A stretch of DNA of 64,000 nt from Pseudomonas chlororaphis (GTDB lineage Bacteria > Pseudomonadota > Gammaproteobacteria > Pseudomonadales > Pseudomonadaceae): positions 27,258 through 91,257 of the forward strand of contig NZ_JSFK01000022.1 of assembly GCF_000783395.1 (NCBI RefSeq). Direction: 5' to 3'. Both the position numbers and the translations under genes were made by a program. This document shows positions 50,946-58,795 of this stretch, one piece after another. Every line of letters starts with the position of its first letter. Position 1 is the stretch's first letter. The notes under the pieces were generated by a model. The model made no database searches. It saw only the letters and a list, made by a program, of their open reading frames with translations, and was not told where the DNA came from.

Positions 50946-51427
50946 TGCGCATCCTCCCATTGAAAGTGTCCCGAGCGACCGCCCTGTTTGCTGAGCAGGC
51001 GGATATCGCCGATAACCATGGCCCGGTCCACCGCTTTGCACATGTCGTAAATGGTCAACGCGGCAACGCTGGCGGCGGTCAGCGCCTCGAGTTCGACGCC
51101 GGTCTGGCCGGTGAGACGGCAAGTGCTGGTGATCTGCACGCGGTCCGGCTCGCACGCCTTGAGTTCGACGTGAATCGAGCTGAGCAGCAGCGCGTGGCAC
51201 AGCGGGATCAGCTCGTGGGTACGCTTGGCGGCCTGGATGCCGGCGATCCGCGCCACCGCGAAGACATCGCCTTTCGGGTGACCGTTGGCCTGAATCATCT
51301 GCAAGGTTTCCGGGCGCATCTGCACCCAGGCTTGCGCCGTGGCTTCACGGCGGGTCGCGGCTTTATCGCTGACGTCGACCATGTTGGCGCGGCCCTGATC
51401 GTCGAGGTGGGTGAGGGTTTGGCTCAT
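50942..51427 (-). CDS. moaC: Cyclic pyranopterin monophosphate synthase
   Basis: A 161-residue MoaC. NMVDVSDKAATRREATA, KRTHELIPLCHALLLSS, TGVEMEAL-like TGVELEALTAASVAALTIYDM and a C-terminal KSGG-type element (KQGGRSGHF) are present. It completes conversion of the MoaA product to cPMP. ATG 51427 overlaps the fdhD stop by four bases. Confidence 0.95.
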   Translation of the reverse strand: MSQTLTHLDDQGRANMVDVSDKAATRREATAQAWVQMRPETLQMIQANGHPKGDVFAVARIAGIQAAKRTHELIPLCHALLLSSIHVELKACEPDRVQITSTCRLTGQTGVELEALTAASVAALTIYDMCKAVDRAMVIGDIRLLSKQGGRSGHFQWEDAQ

Positions 51428-52269
51428 GCGGAAAACTCCTGGATCGGGCTGTAAATTCGCGGGGCGTTGCGGTGCGGTACATGGATCAGATTGAGTCGGT
51501 GTTTGAGTGCCCAGCGCACGGTCAACGCGGTAGGCGCGGACAGACTGACGAGGGTGCCGAGGCGGGCGCGCACGGCTTTGTGAATCAGTTCGAGGCTGCA
51601 ACGGCTGGTGACCACGACAAAGCCTTCAGCGGCGTCGATGGCATTGAGTTGCATCGCCCCGATCAGCTTGTCGAGGGCGTTGTGGCGGCCGATGTCTTCG
51701 CGGCACAGCAAGGCTTCACCGTCAGCGTCGAAGAACAGCGCGGCATGCAAGGCACCGCTGCTGCGCGCCAGTTGTTGAGCGGCTTCGATGCGTTGGCGGA
51801 TGCCGTCGAAATGTTCGGCCGGCGGCAGTGCTGACGGTTGCAGAATCTGCAGTTGCGGCAACGCCTGCTCAAGCGCTTCGACGCCGCAGATGCCGCAGCC
51901 GCTGGTGCCGGTCATTTGCCGACGATGATCCTTGAGGGCCCAGAACGCCCGGCTGGAAATCTGCACGTCGGCCTGACAGGCCTGATCGAAATGCGTGAGG
52001 CGGATGTCGTAGATCTCGTCGACGCTGTCGATGATCGCGTTGCTCAGACTGAAGCCACGGATGAAGTCTCCGAGGTTGCCGGGCGAGACCATCATCACTG
52101 CCTGGCTCAGGCCGTTGTAGGTGATGGCGAGAGCGATTTCCGAGGCTAGCGCGGCGTGGGAGATGGCGGCGTCGGGCAGGTATTCGCGAAACGCCACATG
52201 CGCCGGTTGCGGGGCGGGGGCGTTGGGTTCGCTGGTGGATTCTGTGAGGGTTTCGACGTGGCAGAGCAT
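51424..52269 (-). CDS. fdhD: Formate dehydrogenase accessory sulfurtransferase FdhD
   Basis: A 281-residue FdhD that passes sulfur from a cysteine desulfurase to the Mo-bisMGD cofactor of formate dehydrogenase. The CxxC pair is Cys125 and Cys128 in GTSGCGICG. REDIGRHNALDKLIG and VVVTSRCSLELIHKAV are diagnostic. First gene of fdhD-moaC-moaD-moaE, linking cofactor synthesis to a formate dehydrogenase, presumably the one at 58796. Confidence 0.95.
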   Translation of the reverse strand: MLCHVETLTESTSEPNAPAPQPAHVAFREYLPDAAISHAALASEIALAITYNGLSQAVMMVSPGNLGDFIRGFSLSNAIIDSVDEIYDIRLTHFDQACQADVQISSRAFWALKDHRRQMTGTSGCGICGVEALEQALPQLQILQPSALPPAEHFDGIRQRIEAAQQLARSSGALHAALFFDADGEALLCREDIGRHNALDKLIGAMQLNAIDAAEGFVVVTSRCSLELIHKAVRARLGTLVSLSAPTALTVRWALKHRLNLIHVPHRNAPRIYSPIQEFSA

Positions 52270-52396
52270 CTGAAAAGTCCCGAAGCGCTGAAGAGTGTTC
52301 AGGCTACGGGGGCGTTAAAAGTGCGTCCAATCGCTTGTTCCGATGTGGTGATTGCTTTGGTCGATCAACCAGGATTTGTCTTGGCTGGTCGGGCCC

Positions 52397-52490
52397 CATC
52401 GCTGGCAAGCCAGCTCCCACAGGTTTCTGTGTCGTGCACAGAAACTGTGATCACATCGGAAACTGTGGGAGCTGGCTTGCCAGCGATGGG
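52397..52490. repeat. REPIN between fdhD and lysR
   Basis: An inverted REP pair fills most of the 241-base gap between fdhD and the LysR gene, both leftward. Confidence 0.9.
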
Positions 52491-52510
52491 GCCGGGACAT
52501 CCACCCTTGC

Positions 52511-53410
52511 TTATTCGGCAGAAACCTCAACCCCAAACAACTTCCGCGCCTCGGCAAAACACTTCTCGGCAATCGCCGAGCGCGGTTCGGTCTTGCGCAT
52601 CACCAGGCCCAGTGGCGCGAGCACACTGGCATCGGGCAACTGCATGAACGACAGGTGCTCGATCGGCTCTTCCAGGCCGCTGTCCAGCGGCATGATCGCG
52701 CAGCAGAAGCCTTGGTGAATCGCCTGCAACAGCTGATAGGTCGAATCGCTTTCCATGATCGGCTGCGGACTGAGGCCACGGCTGCGGAAGCTCAAGTCGA
52801 TGGATTTACGATAATGCATGCCGGCAGTGATCATCCCCAGCGGCAATTCGGCGGCGTCTTCCCAGCTCATCTCCGTGCCTTCGAAATGGAAATGCCGGTT
52901 GTCGTAGAGCAGGCCGACACGGGTTTCGCCGATCTCGAAAAACTCGAAATAGTTCGGGTTGACGTGATCCAGGTAGCACACGCCGAGATCAAGCTGATTG
53001 TTGCCCAGCCCGGCGATGATCTCGTCGGAACTGAGCGACGACAGGCTGAATTTCAGCTCCGGATACGTGCCGGACAAACCCTGAATGTAATTGACCGGGT
53101 TGAAGCTGCTCAGCGGCACCAGACCCAGACGCAAGCTACCCACCAGTTGCCCGCGACACGCCGCCGCTTCGGCGAACAAACCGTCATGTGCTGCGAGCAA
53201 GGTGCGCGCCCAGGCCAGCACGCGCTCGCCGGCCTGGGTGAAACCTTCAAAGCGCTGGCCACGGTTGACCAGCACCAGATCCAGCTCGTCTTCCAGATTG
53301 CGCAGGCGCATCGACAGCGTCGGTTGAGTGATGTGGCAGCGTGCGGCGGCTTGGCCGAAGTGGCGGGTTTCGTCCAGCGCGATCAGGAACTTGAGTTGTT
53401 TGATGTCCAC
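52511..53410 (-). CDS. LysR-type regulator of the Mo-cofactor/formate module
   Basis: A 299-residue LTTR with GTG start at 53410 (AGGTG upstream) giving VDIKQLKFLIALDETRHFG. HTH FGQAAARCHITQPTLSMRL lies at about 18-36, and the effector domain has the LGLVPLSSFNP hinge region. It is divergent from moaB-moeA. The 43-base bipartite element in that spacer is repeated upstream of the fdhF-like gene, so this regulator probably activates both. Inducer unknown; formate or molybdate are candidates. Confidence 0.88.
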   Translation of the reverse strand: MDIKQLKFLIALDETRHFGQAAARCHITQPTLSMRLRNLEDELDLVLVNRGQRFEGFTQAGERVLAWARTLLAAHDGLFAEAAACRGQLVGSLRLGLVPLSSFNPVNYIQGLSGTYPELKFSLSSLSSDEIIAGLGNNQLDLGVCYLDHVNPNYFEFFEIGETRVGLLYDNRHFHFEGTEMSWEDAAELPLGMITAGMHYRKSIDLSFRSRGLSPQPIMESDSTYQLLQAIHQGFCCAIMPLDSGLEEPIEHLSFMQLPDASVLAPLGLVMRKTEPRSAIAEKCFAEARKLFGVEVSAE

Positions 53411-53595
53411 GATGGCACCTGCTCGATGGGGATTTTTTTGATTGAGTATTGACGCGGATGCGTGGGGCGCACGAAAAGCGCAGGGTGCGACGATCTCATC
53501 TGAACTGTTATTCGTCCAATCGGAAGTGTTTAAGGGACTATCGATCAGCTCTATCAGGCCCGGTTTTACTGGCCCTGAACAACGTGAAAGGTACC

Positions 53596-53659
53596 GATAG
53601 AGCCGGTCGATAATGTGGTTGGCGAGAGTGATTAGACAGTACTCATAAGTGGCACTTAG
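53596..53659 (+). promoter_or_regulatory. moaB-moeA promoter with LTTR bipartite site
   Basis: GATAGA (53596-53601), five bases, TCGATAA (53607-53613), sixteen bases, GATTAGACA (53630-53638). TAGA-N5-TCGA is a perfect T-N11-A LysR core. TTAGACA can serve as -35, with TTAGGCT 17 bases further on as -10. The same words at the same spacing occur at 58628-58670. Confidence 0.7.
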
Positions 53660-53700
53660 GCTGCTCGGCAATGTTGATTGACTGCTGCCGGAGAACTGCC

Positions 53701-54240
53701 ATGAGCGCAAAAGCCGATGCCCTGTTTGTCCCCCTGAATATTGCCGTGCTGACGGTCAGCGATACCCGCGATTACGCCAGCGATACCTCGGGCCAGTTAC
53801 TCGTCAGTCGCCTGCTGGAAGCCGGGCATACCTTGAGCGAGCGCAACTTGCTCAAGGACGATCTGTACAAAATCCGCGCTCAGGTAGCGAACTGGATTGC
53901 CGACGAAGGCATTCAGGTGGTGCTGATCACTGGCGGCACGGGTTTCACCGGTCGCGACAGCACGCCGGAAGCGGTGGCCTGCTTGTTTGATAAGCAGATT
54001 GACGGCTTCGGCGAACTGTTCCGGGCGATTTCGATTCTGGATATCGGCACGTCCACCGTGCAAAGCCGCGCGCTGGCCGGGTTGTCGAACGGCACGCTGG
54101 TGTGCTGCCTGCCGGGTTCGACTGGCGCTTGCCGCACCGCGTGGGAAGGCATTCTTGCCGAGCAACTGGACAACCGTCATCGCCCGTGCAATTTCGTCCC
54201 GCACCTGAAAGCCGTGCAAGCCTGCGGGCCTCGCGGATGA
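53701..54240 (+). CDS. moaB: Molybdenum cofactor biosynthesis protein MoaB
   Basis: A 179-residue MoaB/MogA-fold protein that adenylates molybdopterin before metal insertion. NIAVLTVSDTR, VLITGGTGFTGRDSTPEA (the TGGTG and Asp motifs) and LPGSTGACRTAWEGIL are typical. ATG 53701 follows CCGGAGAACTGCC. Its stop overlaps the moeA start (ATGA), so the two are translationally coupled. Confidence 0.94.
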   Translation: MSAKADALFVPLNIAVLTVSDTRDYASDTSGQLLVSRLLEAGHTLSERNLLKDDLYKIRAQVANWIADEGIQVVLITGGTGFTGRDSTPEAVACLFDKQIDGFGELFRAISILDIGTSTVQSRALAGLSNGTLVCCLPGSTGACRTAWEGILAEQLDNRHRPCNFVPHLKAVQACGPRG

Positions 54241-55442
54241 GCAAGGCACCATTGATGCCGGTCGAGGACGCCCTCGACCAATTGCTCGGCATGGCCAATG
54301 AGCAACGTCTGGCCGACAGCGAACTGCTGGCGCTCGACGATGCGCGTGGGCGGGTGCTGGCCAGTGATCTGCTGGCGACACTCGACTTGCCGCCGTGGCC
54401 GAACAGCGCCATGGACGGTTACGCGCTCAATCTCGCTGATCTGCACCGACAGCCGCTGAAGGTCTCACAGAAGGTTTACGCCGGGCTGGCGCCGGACACG
54501 TTGCTGCCCGGCACCTGCGCACGGATTTTTACCGGCGCGCCGCTGCCGCCCGGCGCTACCTGCGTCGAAATGCAGGAGAACGTCGAAGTGCTGGAGGACG
54601 GTCGCGTGCGCTTCTTGCAGCCGCTGAAGGCGGGGCAGAACATCCGCGCGCAAGGTCAGGAAAATCGCGTCGGCGATATCCTGCTGCGCGCCGGCAAACG
54701 CCTTGGGCCTTTCGAGCTGGCGGTCGCCGCCGGGCAAGGGCTGGCGCAACTGCATGTGGTGCGTCGCCCGCGTGTGGCGTTGCTGTCGACCGGTGACGAA
54801 CTGGTCGAGCCGGGCCAGCCGCTGCGCCCCGGCAGCATCTACAACAGCAACCGCGTGTTGCTCGGTCACTGGTTGCGTGAGCTGGGCTGTGAAGTGATCG
54901 ACGCCGGAATCCTCCCGGATCGCCCAGCGCAGACGCGGCTCAAGCTTGAGCAATTGCAAGTGAGTGCGGATCTGATTCTGACTACCGGTGGCGTGTCTGC
55001 CGGTGATGCCGATTGTCTCGGGCAGGTGTTGCGCGACAATGGCAAACCGTTGTTGTGGAAACTGGCGATCAAGCCTGGCAAACCGCTGACCGTGGGCCAT
55101 TTTGGTACGGTGCCGGTGATAGGTTTACCGGGCAATCCGACCTCGGCGCTGGTGACGTTCGGGTTGCTGGCGCGGCCGTATCTGTTGCGGATTCAGGGCG
55201 TGGAAGATGTCACGCCGCTGAGCTTCACAGTCAACGCGGGCTTCGATTGGCACAAGGCTGGCGGCCGCCGTGAATACCTGCGGGTGAAGTTGGAAGCGGG
55301 GCGAGCGGTGCTCTATCCGAATCAAAGCTCCGGCGTTCTGCTCGGCGCGACCTGGGCCGATGGCCTGGTGGAAATCCCCGAGAACAGCACGCACAACCTC
55401 GGCGACCCGCTGCGCTTCATCCCCTTCAACGAACTGTTCTGA
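54237..55442 (+). CDS. moeA: Molybdopterin molybdotransferase MoeA
   Basis: A 401-residue MoeA that inserts molybdate into adenylylated molybdopterin. Domain motifs: PPWPNSAMDGYAL, RIFTGAPLPPGAT, RPRVALLSTGDELVEPG, TTGGVSAGDAD, IKPGKPLTVG and GLPGNPTSALVTF. ATG 54237 overlaps the moaB stop. The C-terminal domain IV (about 330-401) is complete. A REPIN array begins 20 bases after its stop. Confidence 0.95.
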   Translation: MSKAPLMPVEDALDQLLGMANEQRLADSELLALDDARGRVLASDLLATLDLPPWPNSAMDGYALNLADLHRQPLKVSQKVYAGLAPDTLLPGTCARIFTGAPLPPGATCVEMQENVEVLEDGRVRFLQPLKAGQNIRAQGQENRVGDILLRAGKRLGPFELAVAAGQGLAQLHVVRRPRVALLSTGDELVEPGQPLRPGSIYNSNRVLLGHWLRELGCEVIDAGILPDRPAQTRLKLEQLQVSADLILTTGGVSAGDADCLGQVLRDNGKPLLWKLAIKPGKPLTVGHFGTVPVIGLPGNPTSALVTFGLLARPYLLRIQGVEDVTPLSFTVNAGFDWHKAGGRREYLRVKLEAGRAVLYPNQSSGVLLGATWADGLVEIPENSTHNLGDPLRFIPFNELF

Positions 55443-55461
55443 CCTCAACACCAATCAAAAC

Positions 55462-56487
55462 TGTGGGAGCTGGCTTGCCAGCGATGGTGGCATGTCAGTC
55501 ACATTGACGTTGGCTGATACGGCCCCTTCGCTGGCAAGCCAGCTCCCACAATGATTTGTGGTGATGCTTGATGTTGAGGATGTACACAGAACGTGTGGGA
55601 GCTGGCTTGCCAGCGATGGCGGCAGGTCAGTTGGCATTGATGTTGGCTGACACGGCCTCATCGCTGGCAAGCCAGCTCCCACAATGATTTGTGGTGATGC
55701 TTGATGTTGAGGATGTACACAGAACCTGTGGGAGCTGGCTTGCCAGCGATGGCGGCAGGTCAGGTGGCATTGATGTTGGCTGACACGGCCTCTTCGCTGG
55801 CAAGCCAGCTCCCACAATGATTTGTGGTGATGCTTGATGTTGAGGATGTACACAGAACGTGTGGGAGCTGGCTTGCCAGCGATGGCGGCAGGTCAGTTGG
55901 CATTGATGTTGGCTGACACGGCTTCATCGCTGGCAAGCCAGCTCCCACAATGATTTGTGGTGATGCTTGATGTTGAGGATGTAAACAGAACCTGTGGGAG
56001 CTGGCTTGCCAGCGATGGTGGCAAGTCAGTTGGCATTGATGTTGGCTGATACGGCCTCATCGCTGGCAAGCCAGCTCCCACAATGATTTGTGGTGATGCT
56101 TGATGTTGAGGATGTACACAGAACGTGTGGGAGCTGGCTTGCCAGCGATGGCGGCAGGTCAGTTGGCATTGACGTTGGCTGATACGGCCTCATCGCTGGC
56201 AAGCCAGCTCCCACAATGATTTGTGGCGATGCTTGATGTTGAGGATGTACACAGAACGTGTGGGAGCTGGCTTGCCAGCGATGGCGGCATGTCAGTCACA
56301 TTGACGTTGGCTGATACGGCCTCATCGCTGGCAAGCCAGCTCCCACAATGATTTGTGGTGATGCTTGATGTTGAGGATGTACACAGAACGTGTGGGAGCT
56401 GGCTTGCCAGCGATGGCGGCAGGTCAGTTGGCATTGATGTTGGCTGACACGGCCTCTTCGCGAGCAGGCTCGCTCCCACAGGGTTTT
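55462..56487. repeat. Tandem REPIN array, seven full units plus a partial eighth
   Basis: Forward REP units begin at 55462, 55594, 55727, 55860, 55993, 56126, 56259 and 56391. Each full unit is 132-133 bp and holds a forward REP, a spacer with TCAGTTGGCATTGATG, an inverted REP, and a spacer ending GAGGATGTACACAGAAC. Units 1 and 7 share a 132-bp variant spacer (CATGTCAGTCACATTGACG). The last half-unit ends in a different REP type (CGCGAGCAGGCTCGCTCCC). It fills the whole 55443-56509 gap; no gene is present. Confidence 0.95.
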
Positions 56488-56509
56488 GAGGTGTCTGGAG
56501 AGCTACGGA

Positions 56510-57406
56510 TCAGCTCAGCACATAGTCCACAGGCTTCAGCGCCGGGGGGACTTCTGCGCCAAGCTCGGCGAGGATATCGCGTTCGATGGTGCGCACCAGT
56601 GCATCGGTGGGCAAGTCGTTTTCGTCGCGGCCGAAGGGGTCTTCCAGTTCATCGGCAATCGCATCCAGACCAAAAAATGTGTAGCTGACGATCGCGGTAA
56701 ACAGCGGCGTCAGCCAGCCCAGCGGTTCGGCCATGGCGAACGGCAACAGGATGCAGAACAGATAAATCGTCCGGTGCAGCAACAGCGTGTAAGGAAACGG
56801 CAGCGGCGTGGTCTTGATCCGTTCGCACACGGCTTGCGCCTGGGTCAGGCTGGTCAGGTGATTGGCCAATAGCATGTAGCGCCATTCAGTCAGCTCACCG
56901 TTCTGATGCAGATCGGAACACTGCTGGCCGACCGTCTGCAAAATGCGGCCGCTGTAATCCGGTGTCTGCGGATCGGGTTTCGGCATGATCCATTGGCTGC
57001 TGGCGTCCGCTTCGCTTTCTTTACGCAACCGCGCGTTCAACGCATGAGCAAAACCACAAAGATTGAGCAGCAACGGTTTACGCTCGGCCGACTCACGAAG
57101 CACATGGGTTTCGCGAATCACCGAGCGAATATGCACGATCACTTCACCCCAGGCTTTACGCGCCTCATACCAGCGGTCATAGCAAGCGTTGTTGCGAAAA
57201 TTCATGAAGATCGACAGCGACAAACCGAGCAACGTAAACGGCGTGGCGTTGACCTTGGTGAAGTTGCTTGGATGGAGGATTTCCACCAGCACGATGGCCG
57301 AAGCCAGCAGGGTGACCATCAACGTGCGCAGGGCGATGCGCTTGGCGATCGAACCCTTGAGGGTGAAGAGAATGGCGAACTGGTTGACCTTGGGTCTGAT
57401 GATCAT
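56510..57406 (-). CDS. Bestrophin-family (UPF0187) membrane protein
   Basis: A 298-residue bacterial bestrophin homologue, probably a pentameric anion or cation channel of the inner membrane. Helix pairs lie around 25-65 and 215-250. LLGLSLSIFMNFRNNACYDRWYEARKAWG (partly quoted) and DPFGRDENDLPTDAL are family hallmarks. It is read toward the REPIN array and lies between moeA and moaA with no obvious functional link to them. Confidence 0.9.
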   Translation of the reverse strand: MIIRPKVNQFAILFTLKGSIAKRIALRTLMVTLLASAIVLVEILHPSNFTKVNATPFTLLGLSLSIFMNFRNNACYDRWYEARKAWGEVIVHIRSVIRETHVLRESAERKPLLLNLCGFAHALNARLRKESEADASSQWIMPKPDPQTPDYSGRILQTVGQQCSDLHQNGELTEWRYMLLANHLTSLTQAQAVCERIKTTPLPFPYTLLLHRTIYLFCILLPFAMAEPLGWLTPLFTAIVSYTFFGLDAIADELEDPFGRDENDLPTDALVRTIERDILAELGAEVPPALKPVDYVLS

Positions 57407-57442
57407 GCTGTGCGGTTCCGGTAACCGATGAAACTGGCGGGA

Positions 57443-58441
57443 TCAGCCGCCGGTCATGTTCATGAAGCGCACGACCTGAACATCATCGTTCACTTCGAAA
57501 TTATGCCGATACGGCTTGAGTTTCATCGCCTCGACAATGGCTTTCTCCAGCCGCTGCGGTTGCCCCGGGTGGGCGCGCAGCACCGCTTTCAGATCCACCG
57601 AATGCTCGTTACCCAGACACAGTAGCAGGCGCCCTTCGACGGTGAGGCGCACGCGGTTGCAGGTGCCACAAAAGTTGTGGCTGTGCGGCGAGATAAAACC
57701 CAGACGAATGTCCGGCGCCTCGGCCAGCCGCCAGTAGCGCGACGGGCCTTGGGTCGATTCCGCCGAGTCGATCAGGGTATAGCGCTCGGCAATCTTTTCC
57801 CGCACCTGGGCGCTGGAGAAAAACGACTCGGCGCGACTGTGTTCACTGATGATCCCCAGCGGCATCTCTTCGATGAAAGAGACGTCGAGTTGACGGTCAA
57901 TGGCGAAGCTGACCAGATCATTGATCTCTTGATCATTACGGCCCTGCATCACCACCACGTTGAGTTTAGTGCGAGTAAAACCAGCCTTGCGCGCGGCATC
58001 GATGCCGTTGATCACCTGCGCCAGATCGCCAGTGCGGGTCATCTGTTTGAAGCGCTGCGGGTCGAGGCTGTCGAGGCTGATGTTCAGGCGTTTGACCCCG
58101 GCGTCGAACAACGGCGCGGCGAGTTTGCCCAGTTGCGAGCCGTTGGTGGTCATGCACAGCTCGCGCAGGCCGGGCAGGGCGGCGATCTGCTCGCAGAGCT
58201 TGACCACGCCCGGACGGATCAACGGCTCGCCACCGGTCAGGCGAATCTTGCGCGTCCCCAGCGCTACAAAGCTCTGCGCCAGTTGATAGATCTCTTCCAG
58301 CGTGAGGATTTTTTGTCGTGGCAGAAACTGCATGTCTTCGGCCATGCAGTAGACGCAGCGGAAGTCGCAGCGGTCGGTCACCGACATGCGCAGATAGTCG
58401 ACGCGGCGGTTGTAACCATCGATCAAGACACGCTCTGACAT
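57443..58441 (-). CDS. moaA: GTP 3',8-cyclase MoaA
   Basis: A 332-residue radical SAM enzyme that starts molybdenum-cofactor synthesis from GTP. The SAM cluster motif is Cys25, Cys29 and Cys32 (CDFRCVYC). The second cluster is in FCGTCNRVRL with LLLCLG. LTGGEPLIRPG is the GGEP motif and the protein ends MTGG, the Gly-Gly tail needed for activity. It is divergent from the fdhF-like gene and 36 bases upstream of the bestrophin gene on the same strand. Confidence 0.95.
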   Translation of the reverse strand: MSERVLIDGYNRRVDYLRMSVTDRCDFRCVYCMAEDMQFLPRQKILTLEEIYQLAQSFVALGTRKIRLTGGEPLIRPGVVKLCEQIAALPGLRELCMTTNGSQLGKLAAPLFDAGVKRLNISLDSLDPQRFKQMTRTGDLAQVINGIDAARKAGFTRTKLNVVVMQGRNDQEINDLVSFAIDRQLDVSFIEEMPLGIISEHSRAESFFSSAQVREKIAERYTLIDSAESTQGPSRYWRLAEAPDIRLGFISPHSHNFCGTCNRVRLTVEGRLLLCLGNEHSVDLKAVLRAHPGQPQRLEKAIVEAMKLKPYRHNFEVNDDVQVVRFMNMTGG

Positions 58442-58627
58442 GACAGCCTCGCAGGAATGAAAACCACTGTAGAAGGGGTTTGGTCAGCGCAGGTTATGGG
58501 CAACTTTCAGTGCCGTCCAATCACTGTTAATGAACAGCTGATTGATCCCGTCGATGATGAATTATTTTGCGTCAAAAGTTGCTTCGTTAGTTTCGCAAAG
58601 CCCCGTAAATAAAGGGTTTTAATCCGT

Positions 58628-58695
58628 GATAGATGCTTTCGATAAAGCAGTCATTAATAGCGATTAGACAATGTTTTGTAACGGTTCATATCCTT
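58628..58695 (+). promoter_or_regulatory. fdhF-like gene promoter with LTTR bipartite site
   Basis: GATAGA (58628-58633), five bases, TCGATAA (58639-58645), sixteen bases, GATTAGACA (58662-58670): the words and spacings are identical to those upstream of moaB. TTAGACA can be the -35, with TATCCT about 18 bases later as -10. The rest of the 354-base moaA/fdhF gap is AT-rich, with no gene seen. Confidence 0.7.
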
Positions 58696-58795
58696 GCCCC
58701 GGCAAACCCAACGACCACTTTTCAACCTTGAAAGTCGGCCGTCGCTGTTTAACCGAATCAGGTTCATGCCTGTGTGCATCGTCATGGAGAGTCCC

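Noticed and set aside
55455..56479. Series of 62-codon reverse-strand ORFs encoding near-identical peptides (GAGLPAM, PPSLASQLP repeats)
   Set aside because: They are translations of the REPIN array. Successive copies fall in different frames because the unit (132-133 bp) is not kept in a single phase, and none has a ribosome site.
55462..56487. CRISPR-like regular repeat array
   Set aside because: Both repeat and spacer are conserved between units, unit length is 132-133 bp, repeats are inverted REP pairs, and there are no cas genes.
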